Assembly: GCA_041320695.1 (NCBI GenBank)
Contig: JBGGOQ010000003.1
Location: forward strand, 62,001 to 126,000
From: Caldicellulosiruptoraceae bacterium PP1
GTDB lineage: Bacteria > Bacillota > Thermoanaerobacteria > Caldicellulosiruptorales > Caldicellulosiruptoraceae
Direction of reading: 5' to 3'
Length of the DNA: 64,000 nucleotides
Below are positions 1 through 9,906 of the stretch, one piece after another (position 1 is the stretch's first letter; each line of letters starts with the position of its first letter). Below the pieces are notes generated by a model. That model worked only from the letters and a program-made list of their open reading frames with translations. It was not told the DNA's origin and searched no databases. The translations under genes were made by a program, and so were the position numbers.

Positions 1-1
1 T

Positions 2-265
2 TCAAAAATAGGTGTTTTATTAACTTTAGTCCCTGCTGGACTAATAATACTCTTTATTAATAATCCATTTAATGGATTAATTATTTCTCAAATGCTACTA
101 AGTATTCAATTACCTATAACAATATTGCTTCAAATATATTTAACATCCTCAAAAAAAGTTATGGGTAAATTTAAAAATTCAAAAGTTGATAATATACTCC
201 TTGTTATTGTTGCTTTTATAGTTATCGGATTAAATATTTATCTACTTTTAGATAGCATCTTGTGA
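2..265 (+). CDS. Nramp-family divalent metal transporter, C-terminal end (partial)
   Basis: Only the last 87 codons are in the window; the frame is open from the left edge to a TGA. The peptide has two hydrophobic segments separated by a short loop with SSKKVMGKFKNSK, which resembles the last helices of Nramp (MntH-type) proton-coupled Mn2+/Fe2+ importers (family knowledge). Substrate residues lie upstream, outside the window, so metal specificity cannot be judged. A hairpin terminator follows directly. The assignment is good for the family and open for the substrate. Confidence 0.72.
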   Translation, partial: SKIGVLLTLVPAGLIILFINNPFNGLIISQMLLSIQLPITILLQIYLTSSKKVMGKFKNSKVDNILLVIVAFIVIGLNIYLLLDSIL

Positions 266-274
266 ATACTAATT

Positions 275-308
275 TAGCTCCCTTCTTATTTGGGAGCTAT
301 CTATTTTT
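275..308 (+). terminator. Rho-independent terminator of the Nramp gene
   Basis: Perfect 8-bp stem TAGCTCCC / GGGAGCTA (275-282 with 292-299), a 9-nt loop, then a T-rich run. It lies 9 bases after the stop and overlaps the 3' end of the convergent DUF6485 gene. Confidence 0.8.
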
Positions 309-494
309 ATAATCCTTTATAAAGTTTTCGATAGATCTATCATATGTTTTCTCTGCCTCTTTTGAAAAGTAGCATGCAGGAAGTTCACCATTTTTTCTGT
401 GATAATGTAAACACTCACAACATTTTCCCCTACGTGAACAAGATGAATATGTGCATGTGCAAATATTTAGATTTTTATTAACAACACACTCCAA
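297..494 (-). CDS. DUF6485 family cysteine-rich small protein
   Basis: A 65-residue protein with eight cysteines, six of them in a dense N-terminal cluster (CTCTYSSC then RGKCCEC), followed by a conserved [14 protein letters not shown] segment. This is the pattern of the DUF6485 family of anaerobic Firmicutes, function unknown; the cysteines suggest metal or Fe-S binding (inference). The start is TTG, chosen because it is preceded by AAGGGGG at proper distance and no other in-frame start fits. It lies directly downstream of the radical-SAM gene, 13 bases apart, so the two are probably co-transcribed. Confidence 0.75.
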   Translation of the reverse strand: MECVVNKNLNICTCTYSSCSRRGKCCECLHYHRKNGELPACYFSKEAEKTYDRSIENFIKDYKNR

Positions 495-507
495 AAAGAA
501 AACCCCC

Positions 508-2118
508 TTAAATTTTTATTATTTTATCATTTAAAAATACATAAAAAGCTTTTTCAAATTTTATAATATCATCTTTTACATAATTTTCAATATTAAAGTC
601 AAACACACCCACTCTATACTTTCTTTGAATCTGTTTTATATTATTTACTTCGAAATTTTCTATATCCTTTATTTGATATACTCTATTTTTTATTTCATTT
701 TTCTCGGTTTCATTGAATACAAGCTCATCTGGAAGATATTCTTCTGGTAAATTTCTTAGTATGTCATATCGAAATATGTTCTTTAGTTCTATTTGGTTAT
801 CAAAGTAATTATTTGATTTTATAAAATTATACAACTGACTAATAAAAACTTTATTATTCTTATTTATATCAACTGCAATTGTTATCTTTTCAAAAAAATC
901 AGAAGGTTTTTCCCTTTTAGATATTGCTTTTATTGTATATAAAAGAAGCCTTCTATTATATAATCTATCAACAAACTCTTCAATCTGCTTTAATCTATAA
1001 AGTTCATTGAAACTTATCGACTTTGTAGATATAACCTCATAGGGTGGGGTATCCCAATATTTTATGTTAAACTTTTCTACCTGTGAATCTATTTTGGTTC
1101 CTTTTAATACCTTCAAAAATCCAAGCTGAATTTCATCAGGAAAATAAAAATAAGTTTTATTAAATGACTCTTTGAATGATTGATAATCTTCATGTGGTAA
1201 TCCTGCAATTAAATCTAAATGAGTAATACATGTTGTATCTTGTAATAATTTTTTAAGGTTATTATCTACTTTTTCAAGGCTATATGTTCTATTTATCTCT
1301 TTTAATGTTTGTTCATTAAAACTCTGAAGCCCTATTTCAAGCCTAAAAAGACCTTTTTTTGAGTTATTTAGGCTTTTTATAATATCATCATTAAGTAAAT
1401 CTGGTGATATTTCAAAATGCACTTGTGTTGTTTTTGAATGAGTTTTGCAAAATTCAATAATTTTTATGCTCCTTTCAATATCAATATTAAAAGTTCTATC
1501 GACAAATTTTATAAGTTTTACTTCTTTTTCAAATAGAAATTTAAGTTCTTCAAAAACCTTTTCAATTGGAGCAAACCTAACACTTTTATCTAATGATGAA
1601 AGGCAATATGAACATCTAAAAGGACAACCTCTACTGCTTTCGTAGTAATATATTTTGTTTATATCAAGTATTTCATCTTTATATGCAAAAGGTAAATGTG
1701 ACAAATCAAATAATGGATAATCTTTTTTATTATACATATTATTATTTTCTTGGTAATTGTCTAAAAATTCTAATATTCTATATTCTCCTTCACCTCTTAT
1801 AATTTCATCAATATATTGTAATTTTGAAATATCATCAAAATAAACCTCTGGACCACCTAAAACAATATATATATTCTTATCAACCTTTTTTATTCCTTCT
1901 GCTAACTTTAATACATAGTTTCGATTCCATATATATGTTGATATAGCAACAATATCAGGCTTATATGAAAGGATATTATAAAGAACACTTTTAACATCTT
2001 GGTTTATGTTGTACTCTACAAATCTACAATTATAATTTTCATTACATATATGATATAAATACCTTACTGCAAGATTAGTATGAACATAGCTTGAATTTAT
2101 TGCAACAAAAAGTATCAA
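508..2118 (-). CDS. B12-binding-domain radical SAM protein (DUF4080 type)
   Basis: About 536 residues in three parts. An N-terminal cobalamin-binding-like Rossmann domain (about 1-130, with [10 protein letters not shown]) has no obvious DxHxxG ligand motif. A radical SAM core carries the cluster motif CPFRCSYC near residue 170. The C-terminal region resembles DUF4080. Such proteins are radical SAM enzymes of unknown substrate. The furthest upstream TTG (2127) is one base from the AGGAG ribosome site; the second TTG, at 2118, is about 9 bases from it and is preferred. It is followed by the DUF6485 gene. Confidence 0.82.
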   Translation of the reverse strand: MILFVAINSSYVHTNLAVRYLYHICNENYNCRFVEYNINQDVKSVLYNILSYKPDIVAISTYIWNRNYVLKLAEGIKKVDKNIYIVLGGPEVYFDDISKLQYIDEIIRGEGEYRILEFLDNYQENNNMYNKKDYPLFDLSHLPFAYKDEILDINKIYYYESSRGCPFRCSYCLSSLDKSVRFAPIEKVFEELKFLFEKEVKLIKFVDRTFNIDIERSIKIIEFCKTHSKTTQVHFEISPDLLNDDIIKSLNNSKKGLFRLEIGLQSFNEQTLKEINRTYSLEKVDNNLKKLLQDTTCITHLDLIAGLPHEDYQSFKESFNKTYFYFPDEIQLGFLKVLKGTKIDSQVEKFNIKYWDTPPYEVISTKSISFNELYRLKQIEEFVDRLYNRRLLLYTIKAISKREKPSDFFEKITIAVDINKNNKVFISQLYNFIKSNNYFDNQIELKNIFRYDILRNLPEEYLPDELVFNETEKNEIKNRVYQIKDIENFEVNNIKQIQRKYRVGVFDFNIENYVKDDIIKFEKAFYVFLNDKIIKI

Positions 2119-2196
2119 GGTTAACAACTCCTAAAAACAGGTGCATTTGTATTGATATTATAATAGGATTTTTGATTATTTTCAATTATTGAGCAA

Positions 2197-2224
2197 ATAG
2201 CCGAGTATTAATAAACTCGGCTAT
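2197..2224 (-). terminator. Hairpin downstream of the GH2 gene
   Basis: A 10-bp perfect stem ATAGCCGAGT / ACTCGGCTAT with an 8-nt AT loop, 26 bases past the GH2 stop on the minus strand. The following T tract is weak, so it may act partly as a 3' stabiliser. Confidence 0.6.
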
Positions 2225-2249
2225 CAAGTATTTAATTTAAAGAGAGGCT

Positions 2250-3998
2250 TTATGGTTTTAAAATATTTCTAATCTTTTGAGTGTCTACTTTTGGTTTTCT
2301 ATCATAGGTCATAAGTCCATTTATCTCTTGTTGAACATCTGTAAGCTGTGTATAACAGTATCCACAAATATAGTCTAATGACTTTATTTTATCATGCAGA
2401 GCTTTAAATCTTTCTATAAACTCCTCTTCTGATTCTGCTGATTTCCCATAACCCCATCCATTTGATGTTGCATATGCTATTCCACCATATTCGGTTAATA
2501 ATATTGGCTGGCCTTTATATGTGTAACCTTGGGCAAATAATCTTTTCCATATAGGGCTTCTTGAGATAACATCTTCTTTTGAAGAATACTTCTTTTCTAT
2601 TACTTTAGCATCTTGTTCATAATCATGTATTGTTAACAAATCTGTATCTGTATGCTCCCATCCATCATTTGATACAACTGGTCTTGTGGTATCTAAGGCT
2701 CGAATCATATTAACAACTGCAACAGTATAATCTTGTTCATCTTTATTAATTACAACATTAGGTATCCCCCATGATTCATTAAATGGTGTCCACGTTATAA
2801 TACAAGGATGATTATAATCTCTTTCAATTACCTCTTGCCATTCTTGCATATATGCTTTCATTGCTGTATCGCTAAATTCATAGAATGATGCCATTTCACC
2901 CCAAACTAATAAGCCTAATCTATCTGCCCAATAAAGAAAAAGTGGGTCTTCTGCCTTTTGATGTTTCCTAACACCGTTAAATCCAAATTCCTTTGTCATC
3001 TTTATATCATATATAATACTTTCTTCATCTGGTGGTGTTATATTTGAATCTGGCCAATATCCTTGATCAAGAATTAATCTTTGATAGATTGGTTCACCAT
3101 TTAACAATACCTTCCCATCAATAACTCTTATCTCTCGCATACCAAAATAGCTCTTTACATCATCATAAACCTTACCATTGTTATCAATTATCTTAAATTC
3201 AATATCATATAGGTTAGGATGATCTGGATGCCATAACATAAGGCCCCATTCTGATACTTTTTTACTATATACATTTATCGAAAATCTAAGCTTTTGACTT
3301 GTACACCTTACAACTGTTGATGTTATAAATTCTCCTTTGTAATAAATATCAGTTTGAAGACTAATTTCTTCATCAACAAAATTAAGGTTAGCCTCAATAT
3401 CTATCATTCCTTTATTTACAACCGATTTCATTTTTACATTTGCAATACATCTCTCATCTACTGGTTCAAGCCATACTGTCTGCCATATTCCGGTAGTTCT
3501 TGTATACCAACATGCAAAAGTAGATTCAATCCATGACTGTTTACCTCTTGCTTGTTCTTTGTTTTCCCATTCATCTTCTGCTTTTACATAAACAGTATTT
3601 TCTCTATTATGGTCTATATAATTTGTTATATCAAAACTAAATGGAGTGTACCCTCCTACATGACTTCCTAAGTATTGTTCATTTACCCATATCTTAGCTT
3701 TATAATCTACTGCCCCAAAATTAAGTATTATGTTTTTCCCTTCCCAATCTTTTGGTATGCTAAATGTTCTTTTGTACCAAACATAATTGTGCCCTTCTTG
3801 TATATTTATGCCACTTAACTTTGTTTCATAGGTAAATGGAACTATTATTCTTTTTGAAAAACTTTTACCTTTAAACCATCTCTCTTTTTCACCTAAATTA
3901 TTGTCATCAAACTCAAATTCCCATTCTCCATTTAAATTCATCCATTGTTCTCTTTTAAAATTTGGTCGTGGATATTCTTGTCGTGGTATCTGTGTCAT
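2250..3998 (-). CDS. Glycoside hydrolase family 2 (beta-galactosidase/glucuronidase-like)
   Basis: 582 residues with the GH2 order: N-terminal sugar-binding jelly roll (about 10-180), immunoglobulin-like domain (about 180-285), then a TIM barrel. The acid/base glutamate is in FNESWG (Glu408) and the nucleophile in LLTEYGG (Glu503), both intact. There is no signal peptide, so it acts in the cytoplasm on imported oligosaccharides. It is the last gene of the binding protein-permease-GH43-GH2 unit. GH2 covers galactosidase, glucuronidase, mannosidase and arabinosidase activities; with GH43 alongside, a side-chain-removing role on hemicellulose is plausible. Start ATG has AAGGAG upstream. Confidence 0.88.
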   Translation of the reverse strand: MTQIPRQEYPRPNFKREQWMNLNGEWEFEFDDNNLGEKERWFKGKSFSKRIIVPFTYETKLSGINIQEGHNYVWYKRTFSIPKDWEGKNIILNFGAVDYKAKIWVNEQYLGSHVGGYTPFSFDITNYIDHNRENTVYVKAEDEWENKEQARGKQSWIESTFACWYTRTTGIWQTVWLEPVDERCIANVKMKSVVNKGMIDIEANLNFVDEEISLQTDIYYKGEFITSTVVRCTSQKLRFSINVYSKKVSEWGLMLWHPDHPNLYDIEFKIIDNNGKVYDDVKSYFGMREIRVIDGKVLLNGEPIYQRLILDQGYWPDSNITPPDEESIIYDIKMTKEFGFNGVRKHQKAEDPLFLYWADRLGLLVWGEMASFYEFSDTAMKAYMQEWQEVIERDYNHPCIITWTPFNESWGIPNVVINKDEQDYTVAVVNMIRALDTTRPVVSNDGWEHTDTDLLTIHDYEQDAKVIEKKYSSKEDVISRSPIWKRLFAQGYTYKGQPILLTEYGGIAYATSNGWGYGKSAESEEEFIERFKALHDKIKSLDYICGYCYTQLTDVQQEINGLMTYDRKPKVDTQKIRNILKP

Positions 3999-4042
3999 TT
4001 ACTTTTCTGCTCCTTTCAAAAATATTTATAAAAATTATAAAA

Positions 4043-5653
4043 CTATTTTACAATTCGAGTATAATTGAAATAATCAAAGTCATATATTGAATCTGTTGAC
4101 ATAGGAGAATATGCTGTAATTCCAACTCGAGTAATGTCAAAATTGCTTCCTGAATATTCTGCTATATTAGTCCACTTTTTATTATTATCACTTTTATACA
4201 TTGATGTGTATTTATTAGCTTTCTTTTCAATTTTTAAGGCAATATTCTTTGAACTGTTAGATATTTCTATTTTCTTCGAAAATATTGTACCTTTTAAACA
4301 ATAATAGAATTCAATATATGTTTTTTTATCACCATCTATCCTAACAAGTTCTATATAGTTATCATAGTCTTGAAATATAATAAGTCCTGCTCTATCACCA
4401 TAACTTTTTTGCAAAGGGCTTAACGAAGTTTCTATTGAAAAATTAAGGTCATTAGTGTATTGTATGATAATATTCGATACATCAAGATTATCATTTTTTA
4501 TATTTTGTAAATTAGTTTGATATGTCTTTATTCTCAAATTGCCTTTTTTTGCTGTTAATGAAATATTATTTTGTCCAATAATAAACCATTTCGATCTATC
4601 AAGTTTCGTACTATTAAAATTATCACTTGATGCTAATTTAGGCACTTTAGAACCAGATGGTAGTGGTTGAGGTGTATAAGTTGGTCCAATAACCTTTACT
4701 TTTCCATCCTTGGTAAATAGCAGTCTATCAATAGCTAACTGTCTTAAATATGTCCCCTCTTTTATCATTTGTGTGTGATAAACTATAAAATATTCTCTAT
4801 CATCTGGGCTTTTTACAACAGAATTATGGCCAGGGCCAGTTACAAAAGAATTCTTTTTTAAAATTGGATTTTCTTTAGCTTTTATAAAAGGTCCTAATGG
4901 GTTATTAGAAACCGCATATCCAACCGAATAGTCAGGAGAGGCATAAAAATTTGCTGAATAAAATAGATAGTATTTATTATTATGTTTTACGACAAATGGA
5001 CCTTCGTTCCATTTTGCACCAATTTCCCAACTTTGAGAAGGTGTAAGTAAAAATTTAGCTTCTCCTATTGTGTTTTTTAAGTCTTTTGATAACTTAACAA
5101 CATAAATATCACTAGTTGGATTTTCTGAACAATCCCTTGAATAATATAAATAAACTTGACCATTATCAACAAATGGATGTGCATCAATAGCTGCATATCC
5201 AAAATCAAAAAGTGGAGCTTTTATATCTACAAATGGCCCTAATGGAGAATTAGATTCAGCAAGGCAAATTCTAAGTGTTTTATTACCATCAATCATTCCA
5301 GCAGCACTATAAAACAAATAAAACTTGCCATTATAGTATAGAACCTCTGGAGCCCAAAAAGAATCAAAACCCCAAGATTTTTCATTTGATTTATATGCAA
5401 ATCCCTTATACTCGAAGTTCACTAAATCAGGCGATTCCCAAACCTCAAATCCTCCTGACATACCAGCTCCTCTTTCTGATGTGGCATATAAATAATATTT
5501 ATTATTGTATTTTAAAATAAATGGATCGGCTACTTTATAAACAGTTAGAGGATTTTTATATTTTATTTGTTCACTACTCATTGCAATTTCTCCTAAATAA
5601 AAATTAAAGAGAGTAATGATTAAAACTAAAAAAGTAAAAAGACTTTTCTTCAC
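4043..5653 (-). CDS. Secreted glycoside hydrolase family 43 with C-terminal lectin-like domain
   Basis: 536 residues. An N-terminal hydrophobic signal sequence (about 5-25) predicts export. A five-bladed GH43 propeller follows, with the three catalytic acids in VADPFI (Asp43), AAIDAHPF and KWNEGPFV. The C-terminal part (about 350-530) looks like a concanavalin-like module as in beta-xylosidase/arabinosidase tails. The family includes arabinofuranosidases, xylosidases and arabinanases. The start is GTG with GGGGAG upstream. It sits 20 bases after the MalG-like permease and 44 bases before GH2. Extracellular trimming of arabinoxylan or arabinan followed by import is the likely logic. Confidence 0.87.
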   Translation of the reverse strand: MKKSLFTFLVLIITLFNFYLGEIAMSSEQIKYKNPLTVYKVADPFILKYNNKYYLYATSERGAGMSGGFEVWESPDLVNFEYKGFAYKSNEKSWGFDSFWAPEVLYYNGKFYLFYSAAGMIDGNKTLRICLAESNSPLGPFVDIKAPLFDFGYAAIDAHPFVDNGQVYLYYSRDCSENPTSDIYVVKLSKDLKNTIGEAKFLLTPSQSWEIGAKWNEGPFVVKHNNKYYLFYSANFYASPDYSVGYAVSNNPLGPFIKAKENPILKKNSFVTGPGHNSVVKSPDDREYFIVYHTQMIKEGTYLRQLAIDRLLFTKDGKVKVIGPTYTPQPLPSGSKVPKLASSDNFNSTKLDRSKWFIIGQNNISLTAKKGNLRIKTYQTNLQNIKNDNLDVSNIIIQYTNDLNFSIETSLSPLQKSYGDRAGLIIFQDYDNYIELVRIDGDKKTYIEFYYCLKGTIFSKKIEISNSSKNIALKIEKKANKYTSMYKSDNNKKWTNIAEYSGSNFDITRVGITAYSPMSTDSIYDFDYFNYTRIVK

Positions 5654-5673
5654 ATAAAACTCCCCTTTTTATT

Positions 5674-6510
5674 TTATCCTTTTAATCCACTCATTGTAAT
5701 ACCTCTTACAAAAAACCTTTGAGTAAATAAGAAAAGAATTATTGCTGGTAATGCTGAAACAGTTGCACCTGCCATCATTTTTCCAAATTCTATAACATAT
5801 TTTCCTTGGAAAAGTGATAAACCAACTGGTAGAGTTCTCATAAATGTATCATTTGTAACAATTAAGGGCCACAAGAAATCATTCCAATTCCCCATAAACG
5901 AAAATACTGCAAGTGTAACTAGTGCTGGTTTTGATAAAGGTAAAATAATATTCTTATAAATTACAAAATTTGATGCTCCATCAATATATGCTGATTCATC
6001 ATATTCTTTTGGTATTGTTTTAAAAAATTGTCTGAGTAAGAAAACTCCAAAAACGCCTGCAAGACCTGGTATAATCATTGGATAATAGGTATCAATCCAG
6101 TTAAATTTATAAACAACTATATAAGAAGGAATTAAATTCATAACTGGTGGTATCATATAGGTAGCCATAAGAAGCCAAAATAAAAGTTCCCTCCCTTTGA
6201 AATTAAGTCTTGCATAACCATATGCTGCCAAAGAATCTACTATTACAACCAATAATGTATAAACTGATGCTACAAACAAACTATTTAAAAACCATCTAAT
6301 TATTGGTGCATCATAAGTATCCTTAAATATATAAATATAGTTTTCGAGTGAAAACGGGTGTGGAATCCATTCAGGTGGGACCTTTACAACCGTATACTCA
6401 GGTTTTAAAGATGTTGATAACATCCAAATTAACGGAACAATCCATATTATGCACAAAATACTAATAATTGCAGTAATAATAATCTTTTTTATCAAATCTG
6501 ATCTTGACAT
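5674..6510 (-). CDS. Carbohydrate ABC transporter permease, MalG type
   Basis: 278 residues, about six membrane helices, with the cytoplasmic EAA loop (DESAYIDGASNFVIYKNIIL) that docks the ATPase. C-terminal residues RGITMSGLKG are typical of MalG-like permeases. It pairs with the MalF-like permease 17 bases upstream. No ATPase gene is in the unit, so a shared MsmX-type ATPase elsewhere is likely, as is common for CUT1 importers in Firmicutes. Confidence 0.92.
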   Translation of the reverse strand: MSRSDLIKKIIITAIISILCIIWIVPLIWMLSTSLKPEYTVVKVPPEWIPHPFSLENYIYIFKDTYDAPIIRWFLNSLFVASVYTLLVVIVDSLAAYGYARLNFKGRELLFWLLMATYMIPPVMNLIPSYIVVYKFNWIDTYYPMIIPGLAGVFGVFLLRQFFKTIPKEYDESAYIDGASNFVIYKNIILPLSKPALVTLAVFSFMGNWNDFLWPLIVTNDTFMRTLPVGLSLFQGKYVIEFGKMMAGATVSALPAIILFLFTQRFFVRGITMSGLKG

Positions 6511-6526
6511 TTATATAATCACCACC

Positions 6527-7390
6527 TTATTCTCTGTCCATTATTCTATATTGAAAGATTGATATTACAATCATTATTAAGCCCATTAAAATTGCCATTG
6601 CCGCGGCTGAACCCATTCTATATTGACTAAACCCTACATCTCTTATGTACATTACAGCAGTTCTTGTAGCTGTCCCAGGACCACCCCTTGTTGCAATATA
6701 TGGTTGACCAAAAAGATTGAATGAAGCAATTGTTGAAGTTATTGTTATAAATAAAAATGTTGGTTTTAGAGAAGGCAATGTTATATGAAATAACTGTTGA
6801 AACCAATTAGCACCATCAATTCTTGAAGCTTCGTAATATTCTTCGGGAACATCTTGAAGACCAGCAAGGAAAATAACCATATTATTACCAATAGTCCACC
6901 AAATAGTCATAATAACTAATGCTATCCATGCATATGGCAAATCTGAAAGCCAAGGGGTTTTGATACCAAAATAATAATTTAATATACCTGCATTTGAATC
7001 AAATACCCACATCCATATCAAGCATATGGTTGATACTGAAAGTGCAACAGGCATATAAAAAATTGTTCTGAAAAAATTTTTAAATGGTATCTTTTCATTT
7101 AATAACAAAGCTAATATAAAGGCTACTGCTATTAAGAGTGGGACACTAAATATTACAAATTCAATTGTATGCCATAATGAACTCCAAAATTCTGAATAAT
7201 CAATTGTTTCTTTATTGAATAAATCCATATAGTTTTTGAACCCAACAAATTTGGGTTCAGTCATAAAATCCCATTTAAAAAAACTAATATAAAGGCCATA
7301 AAAAGTAGGGTAAATCAGGAATATTAAAAATAATATAAAATGAGGGCCTATAAATAAAACAGGAGTCAATTTTGATAAAATCTTTTTCAT
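6527..7390 (-). CDS. Carbohydrate ABC transporter permease, MalF/UgpA type
   Basis: 287 residues with six predicted helices and the EAA motif (EEYYEASRIDGANWFQQLFH) before the last helices. The TRGGPGTATRTAV loop is characteristic of CUT1 MalF-like subunits. AGGGGTG stands upstream of the ATG. A strong hairpin separates it from the binding-protein gene, which would allow more binding protein than permease. Confidence 0.92.
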   Translation of the reverse strand: MKKILSKLTPVLFIGPHFILFLIFLIYPTFYGLYISFFKWDFMTEPKFVGFKNYMDLFNKETIDYSEFWSSLWHTIEFVIFSVPLLIAVAFILALLLNEKIPFKNFFRTIFYMPVALSVSTICLIWMWVFDSNAGILNYYFGIKTPWLSDLPYAWIALVIMTIWWTIGNNMVIFLAGLQDVPEEYYEASRIDGANWFQQLFHITLPSLKPTFLFITITSTIASFNLFGQPYIATRGGPGTATRTAVMYIRDVGFSQYRMGSAAAMAILMGLIMIVISIFQYRIMDRE

Positions 7391-7415
7391 TTAAACACCC
7401 CTTTTAATATGAATT

Positions 7416-7442
7416 AAAAGGCAGGCAAAATACCTGCCTTTT
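7416..7442 (-). terminator. Intra-operon hairpin between binding protein and permease
   Basis: Perfect 10-bp stem AAAAGGCAGG / CCTGCCTTTT with a 7-nt loop, 10 bases past the binding-protein stop on the minus strand. The T stretch is short. Such hairpins often act as partial terminators or 3' stabilisers that set binding protein above permease levels. Confidence 0.7.
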
Positions 7443-7452
7443 CCTTATCTGT

Positions 7453-8736
7453 CTACCTATTTTGTTTTATTATTTTTTCAACCTTTACAGCAGCTTCATC
7501 TAACGCTTGTTTTGGTGTCTTTTTACCTAATACCGCAAGATTTACTGCTTCACCAAGCGGACCCATAACATCGCCAGAAATTGGTGACATTGGTGGAAAT
7601 ACAATATAATCAGCTTGTTTAGCTATTTCATATTGTTCTTTCAATGTAGCAAATGCTTTACTAAATCTAACTGAATTTCTTGCTGGAACTTGACCTGCTT
7701 TTGCCCATTCAAAGCTGTTTCTTGATATAAAGTCTATAAACTTAAATATAGCATCCTTTTTAGAATTAAAGTCTTTTTTCTTAAATACAACAAAGTTGTG
7801 TGAACCTGCCCATGTAGCTTTTTTAGGACCAATTTGTGGTACAGGTGCTGTCATAAAATTAAGACCTTTTTGTTCTTTGTATCCTTGAATCATCCATATA
7901 CCATTTAGTTGCATTGCTAATTTACCTTGTTTAAATAAGGTAACTTCACCGTCTTGTTGGATATTTGCTGGAGATATCTTATATTTAAATATAGTATCTA
8001 CTAAGAATTGTAATGCTTCTATACCTTCTTTACTATTAAACAATGGCTTTGTAATTTTAAGATAATCATCAAAAGCTTTGCCACCAAATTGATGTAGATA
8101 TGCCCAATAGATTTGGCTTGATGGCCATCCTGGAGGCATTGCAAATCCCCATTGATCTATTTTACCATCACCATCAGTATCCTTTGTGCATTTCTTAGCT
8201 AAATCAAGAAATTCTTCTCTATTTGCTGGAGGATGATCATAACCAGCTTGTTTTAACAAATCGACGTTATAGTATAATGCTAAAGGATGAACATCAAGTG
8301 GAATTCCATATCTTTTTCCATTAATTATTCCTGCTTTCCATACAACTGGTATAAAGTCATTCTCTGATAATTTTAGTTTTGATGCAAATTCATCTAAAGG
8401 CAACAATATACCTTTGTTTGCGTATTTAGCTATTGAATCAAGGTGCATTATTCCTATATCAGGAGCCTTTCCACTAACAACTGCTGTAACAATTTTATCA
8501 TAATAGGCTCCCCATTGCATAACTTGCATCTTAACTTGTATTTTACCTTGATACTTTTGATTAAAGATATCTACTAACTTTGCAATACCTTTACCATCTG
8601 GCCCTGTAAAACCATTCCAAAATTCAAGCTGAATAGGTCCTGCTGCTTTTGCTGAATTGGTATGAAACGCAAAAGCAAATGTAAAAGCAAACACAACCAC
8701 TAAAAATAAGGCAATCATTCTTTTAGAACTTTTCAT
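7453..8736 (-). CDS. Extracellular sugar-binding protein of CUT1 ABC transporter
   Basis: Family-1 solute-binding protein of about 427 residues (LEFWNGFTGPDGKGIAKLVDIFN near the N-terminus; KADYIVFPPMSPISGDV near the C-terminus). The ATG at 8736 is chosen over an upstream in-frame ATG (8775) because AGGAGGT lies 7 bases before it. The N-terminus has a hydrophobic core and an AKA-type signal peptidase I site, but no lipobox cysteine, unusual for a Gram-positive binding protein, which is normally a lipoprotein. First gene of the unit; TATTAATA repeats lie upstream. Confidence 0.9.
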   Translation of the reverse strand: MKSSKRMIALFLVVVFAFTFAFAFHTNSAKAAGPIQLEFWNGFTGPDGKGIAKLVDIFNQKYQGKIQVKMQVMQWGAYYDKIVTAVVSGKAPDIGIMHLDSIAKYANKGILLPLDEFASKLKLSENDFIPVVWKAGIINGKRYGIPLDVHPLALYYNVDLLKQAGYDHPPANREEFLDLAKKCTKDTDGDGKIDQWGFAMPPGWPSSQIYWAYLHQFGGKAFDDYLKITKPLFNSKEGIEALQFLVDTIFKYKISPANIQQDGEVTLFKQGKLAMQLNGIWMIQGYKEQKGLNFMTAPVPQIGPKKATWAGSHNFVVFKKKDFNSKKDAIFKFIDFISRNSFEWAKAGQVPARNSVRFSKAFATLKEQYEIAKQADYIVFPPMSPISGDVMGPLGEAVNLAVLGKKTPKQALDEAAVKVEKIIKQNR

Positions 8737-8817
8737 CTTTATACCTCCTAAAGTTTTAATTTTATCTAAAACCATTTATGGTTTTAGCCAAGTAATAAAC
8801 TAATCATTATGTAGTAT

Positions 8818-8849
8818 TTATATTAATATATTAATTATTATATTAATAT
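8818..8849 (-). promoter_or_regulatory. Candidate ArsR operator pair before the ABC operon
   Basis: Two copies of TTATATTAATAT (8818-8829 and 8838-8849), each holding the palindrome TATTAATA, exactly 20 bp apart. The same palindrome pair at the same 20-bp spacing occurs before the neighbouring regulator gene. The role is inferred from repetition and position. Confidence 0.5.
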
Positions 8850-8860
8850 TATAAAAAAAT

Positions 8861-8885
8861 AATCACCTATTTGCAGTAGGTGATT
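8861..8885 (-). terminator. Terminator of the ArsR-family gene
   Basis: Stem AATCACCT / AGGTGATT with a 9-nt loop, followed on the minus strand by ATTTTTTAT. It separates the regulator from the ABC operon. Confidence 0.72.
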
Positions 8886-8969
8886 TAAAAATTTTATTAC
8901 TTTTTTATTATATTTGCATAATGTTTTATTCTTTTTATTAATTTATTATTTATTAATTAAGTATTTTGC

Positions 8970-9884
8970 TTATTTATTTATCTGTTTATAATATAATTTT
9001 ACTTCAATATTTGTATCATAATTCCCAAAACCTTTACCAAATATAGTAACACCACCAGGATGTAAAGAATCTTCATGAACAGTTATTGTAAATGTTATAT
9101 ATCTATTTTCTTTTATATTTAAATCTGAAATGTTAACATTTGATACCTTTCTCCCATCTATAAATGTTCCATTGTCTTCAACTAGAATCCTTTTCAAAAG
9201 TCCATACTGAGATATATTCTCTGGCCACCATTCAGGTGTATAAAAACCTTTTTTATCATTAAAATCACCCGGGCTTGTAAAAGTACCAATGTTTATATCA
9301 TTTACATAAAATGTAATATCAGAAGGCCATTCAATTAAGCTTCCAGGTGCTTCTGATCCAAGTTCAAGCATAATTTCTAACATATCAGGTTCTTGACTTG
9401 CTAATAAATAATTTGGTATTGAATATTTAACATATCCTGTTGTAAACCATAGTATAGATGCATGAATATGTTCTGGATCCGCAAAATATCTTGGCTCATC
9501 ATACATTCCGATTAATTTTTCGGTCGATGCCAAACCACAGGTAGGTTTTACATCAAAATCAATATACTGCCCTACCGGAATAGAAAAGTTATAGTAGTTA
9601 TGAATTTCTTTTGGTTTTTTAATTATTACAGTTGCATAATCCATATTTAAAGAACATAGCTTTTGAGCTCCTCTAATACCTGGCTGTGATTCTGATTTTA
9701 TTATTCATGCTTTCTCCAATTTATTTATATGCATCGTAACTATTGCCGAAGATAAGCCAAGATTTTCAGCAATCTCTTTTATATTCATGGATCTATCCGA
9801 AAGAAATTCTATAATCTTTAAACGAACATCAGAAGCTAATGCCTCGAAAAAAGCTATATTCTCTTGTGATGCAAATATTTCCAT
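8970..9884 (-). pseudogene. ArsR-family regulator interrupted by one in-frame TGA
   Basis: Reading from ATG 9884 (AAGGTG upstream), 59 codons give an ArsR/SmtB-like winged helix (NIKEIAENLGLSSAIVTMHI) ending at LEKA, then TGA at 9705-9707. The same frame continues with IIKSESQPGIRGAQKLCSL and an open 224-codon C-terminal ligand domain to 8970. Total about 304 residues, as expected for two-domain ArsR sugar regulators. The TGA stands where relatives have Gly (GGA) after the wing helix, so one G-to-T change explains it. No frameshift is needed and the rest is undamaged, so it is a recent nonsense mutation, a sequencing error, or recoding. An internal ATG (9644) could give a separate C-terminal piece, but it has no good ribosome site. 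Confidence 0.82.
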
Positions 9885-9906
9885 CAATTACACCTTCTTT
9901 TTTAGA

